Source: Sitta carolinensis (lineage: Eukaryota > Chordata > Aves > Passeriformes > Sittidae). From it: a DNA stretch of 64,000 nucleotides. A model generated the notes under the pieces. The model did no database searches, was not told the DNA's origin, and saw only the letters and a program-made list of their open reading frames with translations. The DNA is taken from NCBI GenBank assembly GCA_032173965.1, contig CM063284.1:118208410-118272409 (forward strand), read 5' to 3'. Shown here one piece after another: positions 24,601 to 36,100 of the stretch (position 1 is its first letter; the number at the start of each line of letters is the position of its first letter). The position numbers were made by a program, and so were the translations under genes.

Positions 24601-25287
24601 GTCAATCTGAGTAACGATAAAACAAACAATGAAATCATACCACAATATTGACAAAATGTAAGATAATCAACAAACTATTAGAATGGGCCTGTTGACTCAA
24701 GCAAATGGAATGTAGTAGAACAGCTGTTCTCTTTATCTTGCCCATAAAGGAAAACCTTGGTGACTCATTGAGGGCTGTATAAATTACTGGCTTCTTTTTT
24801 CCCCTTCCCTGATATAAATAGGATTCTTCGGGCCTGTCTCCTGTGTCCAGCCTGCACCTATCTCACCTCTACTTGCTGTTAGCAACGTGCTGTTAAATAC
24901 TCCATACCTTCCACAAGGAATTCAGATAAGAAAATCACTAATCTATTTTCAAGTTTGTTAACAGTGAGTTAAGAGATTTAGCTTCCACCAATGGGCAAAA
25001 AAAGAGCCTGAGTGCTTTTGGGAGTCTTTTCAGCTTCCACATCAAAATGTAAAGAGGTCCAGTGGGAACTGAAATGAGGTTTCGTTGACTGATGCCAGAA
25101 AATATTCTTATTTGTGTTTTTAGGAAGATGGTATGCTAATCAGCATGACTTAGGGGAAACTACAGCCCATAGAGTCAATTCTAGATCACTGCAATGATCT
25201 CAATCATAATTTTTCCTCATTCGGGAACTTGAATCAAGAAAGACAGTGTAGACAGATGTTTAGAGACACTCCTAATGGACTATGGAC
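21691..25287. other. AT-rich non-coding DNA
   Basis: No gene recognised. A near-perfect duplicated CAGATTAATTT lies at 23130-23151. Two TATA-like motifs (24778-24784 and 24813-24820) are discussed under findings. Open frames at 21616-21975, 22219-22428, 23703-23999 and 24206-24430 show no domain. Confidence 0.5.
23130..23151 (+). repeat. 11-bp tandem duplication with homeodomain-like core
   Basis: CAGATTAATTT occurs twice back to back, so two TAAT-core sites are spaced exactly one helical turn apart. Confidence 0.85.
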
Positions 25288-25318
25288 ATTCTGGATTTTT
25301 TTTTTTTTTTTCCAGAAT
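25288..25318. repeat. poly(T) flanked by an 8-bp perfect inverted repeat
   Basis: ATTCTGGA (25288-25295) and its exact complement TCCAGAAT (25311-25318) bracket a run of 15 T. The pair could form a stem with a poly(T) loop. Confidence 0.85.
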
Positions 25319-25374
25319 TGAGTCACATCATGGTGCAAAGACATTTATTTCCCCAACAACTTGAATTTTCTAGG

Positions 25375-25396
25375 AAAAAAAAAAAAAAAAAAAAAA
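25375..25396 (+). repeat. poly(A), 22 bases
   Basis: Uninterrupted A22, about 60 bases after a poly(T) run, so the two tracts are complementary. Confidence 0.95.
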
Positions 25397-26129
25397 GAAG
25401 TTGTTTTTAACATAGGTCTCACTGCTAAAATGACATTTAGTATGCTATGTGCGAAAGCACTCAATCTCTAAGATATTGCGTGGCAAAATAGAGTATATCT
25501 AAATTGTTCCATCATTACAATTATAAAAAGCTAGTCAAGGTTGAGAAATTAAACTAGAGGAATTCATTTATATAAGCATGACTGCATTCATTTTTGATGG
25601 CTGATACAGAGTAGCACAGTGAAGATCAAGCCCAGAAAAAGGCAAACACCCAGCCCTACCATTTGAGAACACTGCTTCAAGATTTAGCCCAGCAGCTCAT
25701 ATGGGCAGTTGTGAAGCTGAACCTAACATTTTAAAAATTAAGGGTTTGGGGAGAAACTAAGACACTAGAAACACCCACCAAAAAATCAAGTCGTACAACA
25801 TTGTATCTCATAAAGTAACTGGAAAAGGAGAAAATTCTGCTGGTGTAGGATTGGGAAAAAAACTCCTGCAAACCCAAACTAAACCAAAAACCTCAAATAA
25901 TTAACAAAAATTAAAAGCAAAATACTTTTCTGAATATTTTTTACAGCATATGTAACATTTATAACTGTTCTTGTTCAGCATATGCAAACAATGCACTGAT
26001 GTGGGTTAGCTCATGCACTAAGCTGCTGTAAGGCTCAGGTGAGGTGCTTCACCAGCTAGGAGCAGCCAGCTGAGTTATGAAAAATGTGTCATCTTCAGAG
26101 CTCCACCTTTCCAGCCATAGCCAGGGTAT
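25397..26129. other. AT-rich non-coding DNA
   Basis: Nothing recognised. Confidence 0.5.
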
Positions 26130-26460
26130 GCTGCTGCCATGAACAGGTCAGACTCACCAGTCCAAGCTAACGAACTCTTTTCCCCTGGAAAGCAAGGGTC
26201 GTTTCCAGCAGGTAATTTCCAGGAGTTGTGGAAGGCAGGCAGGGCTCCACCAGCACTGAAGCTGGGTGGCCGACTGGCATGTTGCCAGTGGCCAGCCGGG
26301 ACCATCCGTCTGGCAGTTGCTAAGAGACAGCACATGCCAACGAGGGTTGAACGGGAGCCAGCTGAAACGACAGGGCTGCAGGATGGAATGGCTCACACCC
26401 GGAATACCAACTCCCGGCATCCTTTTTCTGAGCTCCCCACTGGCTCCTTAGCATGGTGAG
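26130..26460. other. CpG-rich, GC-rich patch of unknown nature
   Basis: I count ten CpGs between 26169 and 26420, and G+C is clearly above the flanks. Frames are open on both strands (26139-26459 plus, 26154-26420 and 26075-26335 minus), so the lack of stops follows composition. Candidates are a small unmethylated regulatory element, an exon of a non-coding RNA, or a younger inserted sequence such as an LTR that has not yet lost its CpGs. No family is recognised. Confidence 0.3.
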
Positions 26461-29400
26461 AGCTAGTTTTGATTGGGGAGGCCTTTCTGTGAGCAGCAGC
26501 AACCTTGCCAGTTCTCCCCAGTCCTGCTTCATAGCATTTATTGATAATAGCAATGTGTTAATTATAGGAGACTCACTCACAGACTGTGAATCCAGCAGGA
26601 AGGAATTGCGGTACAAAATGTTCCTCTCTCACCAACATGCACCCACCCACCTATTTTCCTTCCATTTGAATTACTTTCCACTTGTCTCTCAGTGTTGCCA
26701 CTTCTCCTTTGAGTTTGCCAAGGAACCGGGGCTAGTCGGATGGCAGAACAAGGCCTCCAGATGAAAACATCACATTCAGCTTCCCAAGAGCTCTCCAAGA
26801 GAGTGCTGGGAAACACTTGGGCAGCCCAGAGAGACTTCACGAGACTCAAGAGCTCCTCAGACTTCAGGCTCAAGGCTGGTCCTCAAAGATAAACCAGAAA
26901 CAGTTTATTTCAAAAACTTCAGGCATGCCAACAAGAAGGCCACTTGTTCACTCCATTCAGCAGACACATTGATATAAGCCACAACTACTTGCAGAATAAA
27001 CATCAATATCATTCTCTTACAAAGGTCTTTCCAACAGCTGCAGGTTTTAGCCAAGTGCATTTCCAAGTTTTTAAACTCATTCACAAACCTGTGCTAGTGC
27101 CTATGGCAAAATACCTGTTTGGAAGGCAAATTACAACAGTGGTAAAGGAGATAAATGAAGTGAAAAAAGTATTTTAAAATTTCTGTATACTATTCAATAC
27201 ATAGTTTACTGCTTATCAAAATAACATCTTTGGATATTTCCCTACCATTAAATTTTATACAACCACTATTTTTTCCAAGATGCTAATTTTTCCAAGATGC
27301 CCTACTGCAGCAAAAACTTAAAATACACAAAACTTAAATTACAGAGTCTTAAAACAGATATAATAGACATTCCATTAACAAACTTCTGTTAATATATCTG
27401 TATAATCACACATAATTCATATGAAATTATCCAAAAATAAGGTTTCCTAAGAGCTAATCTCTCACTCACATACTCATTTTTTAGATTGTTTAAAAGCCTA
27501 CAAGATAGAAGTTTTAAGAGCTTTAATAGGCACTCTTGCCAGTGTAATAAAATACTTTTTCTGGATTGTATATCATTTTATAAAATCAAACTTAAAAAAT
27601 ACAAACTAAATGTCCAGGCCTGCAACTCTTTATCAGAGAAAATCTGCTGAGATAAATTAAATGTTGCAGTGGCAATGAGGCAATGGAATGAAGTGTTCAA
27701 GTCTTATGAAGGCTTGCCCTGAAAACACATTATTTTCCAACATTATAGAGACACAACCTTTAATTCACCCTTGGTTTGGCAGCTTCTCCCAGTGGGGAGA
27801 GTTATAGACAAAATGACAGTGCAGTAAGGACACAGTGGCAGCTTTATTTCTGATTTCACTGGTTTTTGTCAGTTTTTGTTACAATATTAAAATTATTTAA
27901 ATCTGGGGTTAGTTTTTCTGTGAAGGAGACAGGCTATTGACACTGTGTGACATGGGTGACTGGGGGAGATTTTGCATGTCACAATATATTTGTGCTTTGA
28001 CTGTTCTACCTATAGATAGATCTGTTTTTAAAAGCTTCAGTTTATGCTATGCTCCTGCAGGCCATTTCTTTGAGTTGATGAAGCAAATAATGGGGTTTTT
28101 TTTGCTTTTTTTAACACAGCTTTTAAGGGTTGTCAGAGAAAGGCTGATGAGGGGGTTAAGAATTTCTATTTGAAGTTGTACAGAATTACTAATGAGTTGA
28201 TTTCTTTGATGGGTCTTTTATATTTGGCTGCAGCTGTACAAGAATCAACCACAAAGGGATCTTGATTTTGTTCATCGTTAATTCCAACTCAACAGATGAA
28301 GCCTGGGTATCATTGTCACCTTCTCAGTTTGTCTTTCTATTATGTGAAGCTCATGTACTCAATTAACAATATGATTAGCAGTTCTTACATTCTTTAAGTA
28401 GCTTTCTTTATTACTGCCAACATATTGGGTGCTTCAAGCAGGATTTAAACCCATAACACTTCTTGGCTATGACATAATTTATAATGTGTAGTGGTGTATG
28501 TTCACCAATTTGAGATTTCAAAAAAAATGAATCAATGTCAAACCAGGACATAATGTTAGCATTTAAGATACTGAAGCCACAGGACAGCCGGGGAACATAG
28601 CAATGAACTTAAGACATTAAGAATTACAAAAATTTAGAGATATTTCACTATAAACTATAATCAAACTTTTTTCTTCTTCCTTTGTACCAAAGCAGTGCCT
28701 AACGAGGTTCTTAGTTTTGCCACTTTTGCTTAAATTATTATGGTCTTATAGAATCAAAATGGAACAAGAAAGATCTGATGTTCTGGACTGTGGTGCAAGT
28801 TTAAATCCTGCTCTGGACTGGAAACAGGTACTGATGAATGCTTCACTAAAAAGAGATGACATAATCTTCTTGGCCCTTCTTTTCCCATCTGAAGTCCGGA
28901 ATCATTGTTTCAGGAAGTCAAAACAAATGGAAATAATGAGGCAATGGCTGAACTTAACAGGGTGTAGAGCTCAAACGTAAAATTTGCCTGTTCTAGAAAC
29001 AAGAGTAAATATCTGAATATTGAATATCATTTTGTTGGTTTTTAAAACTTATGTCAGACTTGTACTTGGAGGAAATACATTTGGCCAGAGAGAATATGCA
29101 TGAAAATATTTGAGTCCCTTTTATAATCACATTTAGCCACACACAGAACCAGCAGCAAATGAAAAAAATATGTTTATTATTTTTTTTAAAACAAGTTATC
29201 TTATGTGATCACACAAAGAAAAAAAAAAAAAAGAAAAACAAAAGCATGGGAGTGAAATCCATTGCATTTACAACTTAATTTACAATGTGTTAATGTTTAT
29301 GCATTTCTGTATAATGTCTAGCATGTACAAAAAGAACTATTCAATTTCTTTCCTCTGATTAGTTAAAATTTTTACATCTGCTAAATTCCACAAATATTCA

Positions 29401-29769
29401 GAAGCGCCTGTTGGTTTGATCACTCCTGCAAAATAACACAGAATAAGTATGACATCCCTCTCTATTCCCTTTGTAATACCACATCATGTTCCCATAGCAC
29501 ACGATGAGGCTCCCCTGCTATACTAGGATCTACAAGTTAAAATTCACAACATTTTATATACAGCACAGTGAAAGTAGTTCCTTCCTTCACCCTGTCCTCT
29601 GGCATAGGCCATTGAGATATGATGGCAGGCTGGACCCTCTATGCTTCAGAGGATGCTGTATTCCTTGGAGAAACATGAAATTACAAGCCTTTCTAGAAAT
29701 GTAAAGGTGAAAAGAAATCATTGTTTTTCAAGGAAACACTAGCACTTTTATTACTGCTTGTAAAGGTTT
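26461..29769. other. AT-rich non-coding DNA
   Basis: No gene recognised. A 17-base tandem duplication lies at 27267-27300 and an A-rich run at 29219-29238. An 87-codon plus frame (28717-28980) has no motif. The stretch 28240-28500 is non-repetitive with TTAATT and ATTAGCAG motifs and could include conserved regulatory DNA, but I cannot support it further. Confidence 0.45.
27267..27300 (+). repeat. 17-bp tandem duplication
   Basis: TATTTTTTCCAAGATGC is followed directly by TAATTTTTCCAAGATGC, differing at one base. Confidence 0.9.
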
Positions 29770-30045
29770 ATATAATACTTTGCACTTGAATAGCACTCTC
29801 TACTCAGTGATCCCAAAATCCTTTATCGTAGTGTATTTCACTTTGTGACAGCCCAACGAGATAGGCAAATAACACCATCTCCTTTATATAAATTGGTCAG
29901 TGAGTCTGAGAAAGTTAAGCACCTAATTCAAAACCCATTAAGGTAAATGAAAAGACTCCCAACAGGCTTTTGGTCAGTTGTTAATGAGACATCTCAGGTC
30001 ATACAAAAAATTTGTGACAGAGAGCAGAACTCAAGCGTCCTTTTT
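29770..30045 (-). mobile_element. ancient MIR/CORE-SINE-like fragment, antisense
   Basis: Read on the plus strand, landmarks occur in the order expected for an antisense MIR: 'ttgtgacagcccaacgagataggcaa' (compare 'cacaacaaccctatgaggtaggta'), 'accatctcctttatataaattg', 'agtctgagaaagttaagcacct' (compare 'ctgaggcacagagaggttaagtaactt'), and near 30015 'gtgacagagagcagaactcaagcg' (compare 'gtggcagagccgggattcgaaccc'). Divergence is high, consistent with insertion before the amniote radiation. The assignment is by pattern memory and could equally be a related amniote SINE. Confidence 0.55.
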
Positions 30046-30394
30046 CCAATTCATGTGCCTTAGGCAGACATCATCCACCTTCCACATAAAAAAAGATTTT
30101 TCAGAGGGCAGATTTGTGGCTGTCATAGCAGAGTGTCAAACCTGTAAGGTGATATTACACCTATTAAAAAAATAGCTACACAGCAGAAGGTCCCAGGTGG
30201 GCAAGAGGGGTCTCTCAATGAGCAGCTATCCAAATCACAGTTCCAGGAAATTAAGGCCATATTTCAGACCAAAGTGACCCAAGTGTGTGCTGACCATTTT
30301 TATAAGTACAGGAAATCTCCACCAACTGAAGCATGGAGAAATAAGAGGAGAATAATAATCTGATGGGAGGGGGTAAAGGGACCATACCCAGACA

Positions 30395-30650
30395 CTTCTT
30401 AGAGATTTCCAGTGACAGAACAAGAGGCAATTAACACAGATTGAAATGCACTAAATTCTGTTTAAACGCATGAATTTATTTTTTACTATCAGAGTAGTTG
30501 AACACTGGCTCAAATTGTCCAGAGAGGCTCTGGAGTCTCCATCCTTTGAGTTAATTAAAAAACAACTGGACAGAGCCCTGAACAACTTGCAGTGAGCACA
30601 TTTGTTCAGAGTAGTTGGACTAAATGACCTCCAGAACAAACATTACGGTC
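30395..30650 (+). mobile_element. CR1 LINE 3' end, old, plus strand
   Basis: The CR1 3' signature is recognisable though diverged: 'ccagtgacagaacaagaggcaat', 'gttgaacactggctcaaattgtccagagagg', 'tggagtctccatcctttgag', 'caactggacagagccctgaacaac', 'agttggactaaatgacctccag'. The divergence indicates an older subfamily than the copy at 21 kb. Only the 3' non-coding end is present. Confidence 0.88.
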
Positions 30651-31950
30651 AAAAAAGTGAGGGTACCTGAGGCAGAAGAAATCATCCTGGGCTGCTCAAA
30701 GTTCAAGCATGGTGTACAATAGCAGAAATCCTTGCAAACAGTTTACAACCACAATAAGCAGTTTTAAAGAGGATGTTTCCTCCTCTGCTGACCTCTGACC
30801 TCTCCATGCACCTTGCCCTGGACCTCCAGGTCTCACCCCGGTGGCCTGGGTGTCATGTACACTGTAGTGGCTGCTGGGGAGCAGGGGTGCTGCAGCACTG
30901 TAACTGAGAGATGCTGTAGTTAGAGATCCACCATCCCTAGAGTGACAAATGTATTGCTCATATCCAGCTACAGTGAAATAACTCTCTACCCAACCATTTT
31001 TCATAGCATTCAAAATGGAAAATGTTTTTTTTCAAATAGCCATTTAAGAGACAGGTAAAGAAATGGTGGGAGATTAGGAGCAGGAAATACCTTATATTTA
31101 ATCTGCCTACACTTTAATTGGAAAGGTTTGTCCTTCCCTTTACAAATTCTGAAAGATCTGTTTTTTCATGGCTTTTATATTCCTGTATATCTTGCTTCTT
31201 AGGCTGCATATTTCAGAAGAAAATCTTTCCTCATAGCATGCACCCCGTTTATAGAAAATCTTTTAAGTTAGGTTAACTAGGTACCAGGAACCAAGACAAG
31301 TTCATACTTTATTTCTGAAATTTGTATTGTTTGTTCTTTCTCATTGAGAGACAGAATCATTTCATTCCTTTGGGGATACAAATGTTTTTCATGAAACTAT
31401 GGAGCTCCTGTTGTGACAAAGCAATTTGTAGTCACTGCAATGATTCCTAAGTCCTTTTCTTAGATGTATCCTAATCCATTTCCCTCCTGAATCAATTTGT
31501 TCAGTAGAAGCAGAATCTTTCCCTCCCTGCAGTGTCTGAGCTACATTAACTTTCATCAGCATACAGCCTGAAAAAAGTGGTCTTTACCCACAAATGAGCA
31601 TATCCTATATGATACTACATAAACCCCAACCAATTTGTATTTTTTGTTAATGAAGAGACATATGAAGTATATAGTTATATGGAATATATTCCTTAGAAAA
31701 GAACTCTGCTGACAGCATATCTCTGCAGATATTAGGTATATTAATAAGTTAAGGAGAAATCTCTTTACTAAAAACATAAGTGACTGATATGCTTATATCT
31801 ACTTAAAGATAACTACAACCACACTACAAAACCCAGCTTCTTGAAAGTCATACCCCCACCTCTGATCCTTGTTTTAGTCACCACAACCCCATATTGAGTG
31901 CTAAAGGTAGAGTTAAGCAACACATTTCCCTGAAATGGCAATGAAGTGCA
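30651..31950. other. non-coding DNA
   Basis: No gene recognised. A 105-codon minus frame (30696-31013) lies in a moderately GC-rich stretch with no domain. Confidence 0.5.
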
Positions 31951-31954
31951 GCCA

Positions 31955-32080
31955 AAATAGCGATAATTATTTTAATTAATGGTAATGATTTTAACGGTTG
32001 AACATTTTAACTAATTAATTATGATTGATTGCTTGTTACTAATCAGGAATGTGATTCAAAGTTCTAATTGAAAACCTGAG
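31955..32080. promoter_or_regulatory. dense cluster of TAAT-core (homeodomain-type) sites
   Basis: Within about 90 bases lie AATAATTATTTTAATTAATGG, GGTAATGATTTTAAC, ACTAATTAATTATGATTG and TTACTAATCAGG, giving at least six TAAT/ATTA cores including two TTAATTAA-like palindromes. The segment is not a simple repeat. Such clusters are typical of homeodomain-bound enhancers; chance in AT-rich DNA is the alternative. Confidence 0.3.
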
Positions 32081-32560
32081 AGCAACGTGCACTAAAATAT
32101 GATATACTTCTGCAGAGAGAAGAGGCATTTATTTTTTATAGGAAACACTTCAAAGTAAAATTCATTTTGATGTTTAAGATGGCCAGAAAATAATGTACAT
32201 CTCCTTCACAGGAGGCTTTTTTACCCTCAGACACAGGAATGTGAAAATACCTTGATAACCAGCTTGAAAAAAAATGGGGTAATCTTTCTGGTCTTGTTTG
32301 AAATCTGTTTAACCCTCCTGTGTTACATCCCATGTTGTTCCCTGTCAACATGGCATCACACTGTTGTACTTTAATACACGGGGGAGAAGCTAACTGCATA
32401 ATATTTATTCAGCATATGAACTCTCTGAAGTGGCTTTAGAGATCTGAAGCTGCTCTAAGGATCTCAGCGAGGCAGTTATCGAATTAAGTAGCCCTGCAAT
32501 CTATTCTCACAGACACATCTCTCACCAACGTGCTACTCCTGCCTTCATCAAGCCTGCATT
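32081..32560. other. non-coding DNA
   Basis: Nothing recognised. Confidence 0.5.
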
Positions 32561-33110
32561 GAGGACCACACGAGTAGACCAGCATCTCTCCTACCAAAAA
32601 ATCTCACACTGCTCCTGTACACCTGGTGCACAGGCAGCACTGCGCCACGTGAGGGGATGCTGTTCCCCAGAGCCATGGGGATAACCAGGGGCTGCAGTTT
32701 GCCTTTCCCCCAGTGGCCAGGACTCTGGGGCAGTGGTAGAGTTTATGAGTGACCACTGTCTACCACACCACTGCTAACCAGAAGGCTGGGCTGCTCCCAG
32801 AGCAGCTGCTGGACCACCACAAATGACAGCAGAGGCAGCTTTCCAGAGATGGCACAGCTGAGCCATTACTCCTGCAGGCTGGGCACCACCGTGAGGATGG
32901 CTGCACAAGGACTGGGAGCCCTCCATCTAAATTCTTAGACTGCAAGGAGTGGTAATTTAGTGCCACTGGGAATGGTTTGACGTTGTTCCTTTCATGTAAA
33001 GGCAGCCTACCTCTGAAAGGGGCAGCCCTGCTCATGCAGTTATCCTGGCCTCTTTCTCTCTTCACTTCTCCCAGATTTTCATCAGACCTAAACATCCCAT
33101 GTCAGCAGGG
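32560..33110. other. moderately GC-rich patch, unidentified
   Basis: G+C is higher than the flanks and there is a 111-codon minus frame (32760-33095). Its peptide is Ser/Cys/Trp-rich at the C-terminus with no recognisable domain, which fits GC-driven openness. It may be an unrecognised repeat. Confidence 0.2.
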
Positions 33111-36100
33111 CAAGTGATTTCAGCAACCTGATCTAGCAGATAATTTATCTTTTGGGGGAAAGAGAAGCAAAAGCCTCTGTCAACAGCAGCCCATGGTCAA
33201 TGGCTTAGGTGGAACAGCCAAATGTCAGCACAGAGAGCAATTCACAAGAGGCAGCAGTCCCAGGAACAAACACCTCAGGCTGCTAGCAGAAAATATTCAG
33301 ATTGGGAAGGTCAAAATCAGCCCCCTTTCCAGGAGTGTAGCATCAAATGCTGGGCTGAAAACTGATCCCCTCTCAAAACAGCAGTCAGAAAAGTCTTCCT
33401 GCTACCAGTGCTTCCCTGCAATTTATTCTTGATAAATAAATAAAGAAATGGTCTGGCCTGGGCAGAAGGGCGTTTTAGTGCCACCACAATATTTATTGAA
33501 GAACCATAAAGTTGTTTCACAGTTTTGAGAGAGGATTTGCTCTCTAATTAGCTGATTTTAAAAGAGGAAATTCCCCAAAGTGCTACTGTTTGTCAACTAC
33601 TATAAATAAATGTTGCAGACATAATACTGCTTTCTTCTTCCAAAATAAAAGTATTAATTCACAATATATGTATGTGTTAGAGACATGTAGAGCTGGATTA
33701 AGAGAATGTGACATTTTAAACACAGGCTTGATACTGCTGGTACCAGTGAGATGGCCTGAGGTAGGCAGTGCCTGGTCTGAGCTGGTGGTGGTTGTAGCAA
33801 GGCAGGATCCAGTCTCACACCAGGTGGGCAATGCCATGGGACTGCACAGCCCTGCCAATGAACATGCTGACAACTGGACCAAGCACCACACAGAGAATGG
33901 AAACAGGAGGACTCTGGCTACCTCCATCCAGTAGCCCAGCCCCCAGCTTTGGGTCTTTGCTGCCTTTTTGTCTTGTTCAGGGGTCTGAGGATGCCTACCT
34001 CCAAGTTCACACAAACCACTGCTGTGATTTGCCCTGGGAGCATGATTTTAAGACTGTTCTGACAACCTGAATGTTGCTTTAATCTAAACAGATATTTTCG
34101 TCAACACACCTTTCATGTGTTGTGAGGATGTTGTGTGGATCAAGCTGGAGCAATATGCCCAAAACTCTAGATGTTTTAAAACATCAGGCACTTCAATACA
34201 GAGCCTGAGAATCCTTGGGCACTTAAATCTAATCCAATACATATGACCAAACTCCAGGTATCTCATCATGACGCAGGCTTAAGTTGTCATTTCACCTGAG
34301 CTCCACCTAAACCTTCCCAATGTCCAAACATTGTCAGATTTGTGCTTAATTATGACAATAACTACTCTGGGCTTTAGAGGCTTGACTGCTCACATTTGCA
34401 GGTGCCCCATGCCCATCATGCTGTGCCACCTGGGGACACTGCACTTGAACCCCAAACCCAGCCAGGAGTGACAACTCAGGAACTGATTCATGGGTGGACC
34501 AGACGTCCTTGATTTAGCTGTATCAATTTCCTTTAAAGGAACGCAGGCAGGAATAAACTCATTCGCCTCAGTTTCCCATCATAGACATACCAGTACCCTG
34601 AATTCAACCCTTGAAGTTGAGAGACTGAATTCCATCCCAGCCACTACACATTTACCTGCTGTGTTAAACCATTAATCTTGGAATGAAACAAGAAAAGCAA
34701 AATAAAAGGTAGACAGCTTTGCTGATCTAAAGAAGAAGTAAACTGAGTCAGCGTCAAAGATAAAACTTCCACCTACCTCTGTTTGCATCACAGGCAGAGA
34801 GTATTTAGCAACTTGACCATGCAAACATCTTTAAAGATTTTTGCACATTTCTTCCTTAACTAATTGCATAGTAGAGGTATGACTCTTCTTCACAGCACTC
34901 CTATAGCATAAATTCATTTGCAGAGCTGACTGGCAGACACTAATACACACAATAGAGCACTTGCAATTTTTTCTTTGGGAAGAGACAAACCAGGATGGAT
35001 TCCTTCCTGACATTATCCCACTCTATCTCCAAGCAGCAAGCTGAGAGAATCAGAATTCCAAGGAGTATGTCTGCCAGCTTAAAAAGAGGGGTGAAATGGC
35101 AGTACAGTGTAGAAAGGACTGTGCCCTTCAGTTTACTCCTTGCATGTTGAGCTATTTAGCTGGGAGGAAAAAAAAATCATATTTTCTGATTGCATAAATA
35201 AGCCCCAAAGCTGCAGCCCTATGCATTCTGTTCCTTTGAAGGGCTGCCGTATCATATTAGCAGTCATCAGAGGAAACCATGCCTAGAAACTTTTCTGAAA
35301 GCTGCAGCACTTCAAGAAGGATCAGAAAGAAATGTCACCAGGCAATACTCCCTCTTGCCCCTTTAGCATAATGGCTCAGGAGAGGGAGATTACAGCAGGT
35401 TTTCATCATGAATATTGTGTGTTTGAGCAAGGAGCAATTTCCTGACAGCTTTGATTCCAAATTTCAACATTATGTCACTTGCTGAAGTATCAGACACATC
35501 ATTAACCAGCTCTAGCAGGTTTTGTTATGATATGATGAGTCAATATCTGCCTAGAAAATTTAACCCATTTTTCTCTCTTACACACATTTTGAACAAGCTC
35601 CTGGAAATGCCTTTCTGAACAGCATTTCATCTGAGTCATAAAATACCCTTCGATGTCTTATTATTTACAGAGCACTTGCACATGCTCGTGCCTTACTCTC
35701 CACCGTTTCCATGAGGCATCTCTACACAGGATTCAAGGTACTTTCTAGATTTAGCTTTAATTGTATTCTTTATTTTAGGCAACTAAGCATTATCCTCCCA
35801 CCCCTAATTTCAGAAAAAGGGAGAGAGCTGTGCTATTTCACTGACTTCTGCTGGATGCTGTGGGCTCAGACCCTCTGAATGGGCAGCTGCTGGCACGCAC
35901 GGCCAGGCCAGACCCCTCTTGCTGTGCTCGTGTTCCTGGACCACCTTTTCTTTCTCACTGCCCAGTTTCTGTGCACTGTCCCAAATTAAAGGAGTTGACT
36001 TGCTGGATGACTCAGTTATTCTAACAATTAATATATATTGCTATGTACAGTGCTTTGCAAGGCTAGGATCTAGGACAGGTGTTTTTTCAAACTCATGATT

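Noticed and set aside
33583..34070. Frames of 143, 114 and 79 codons
   Set aside because: They overlap on opposite strands, with no motif and no CpG or splice support.
34560..34600. Sense-strand MIR fragment
   Set aside because: Only GCCTCAGTTTCCCATC matches; the flanks do not continue the element.
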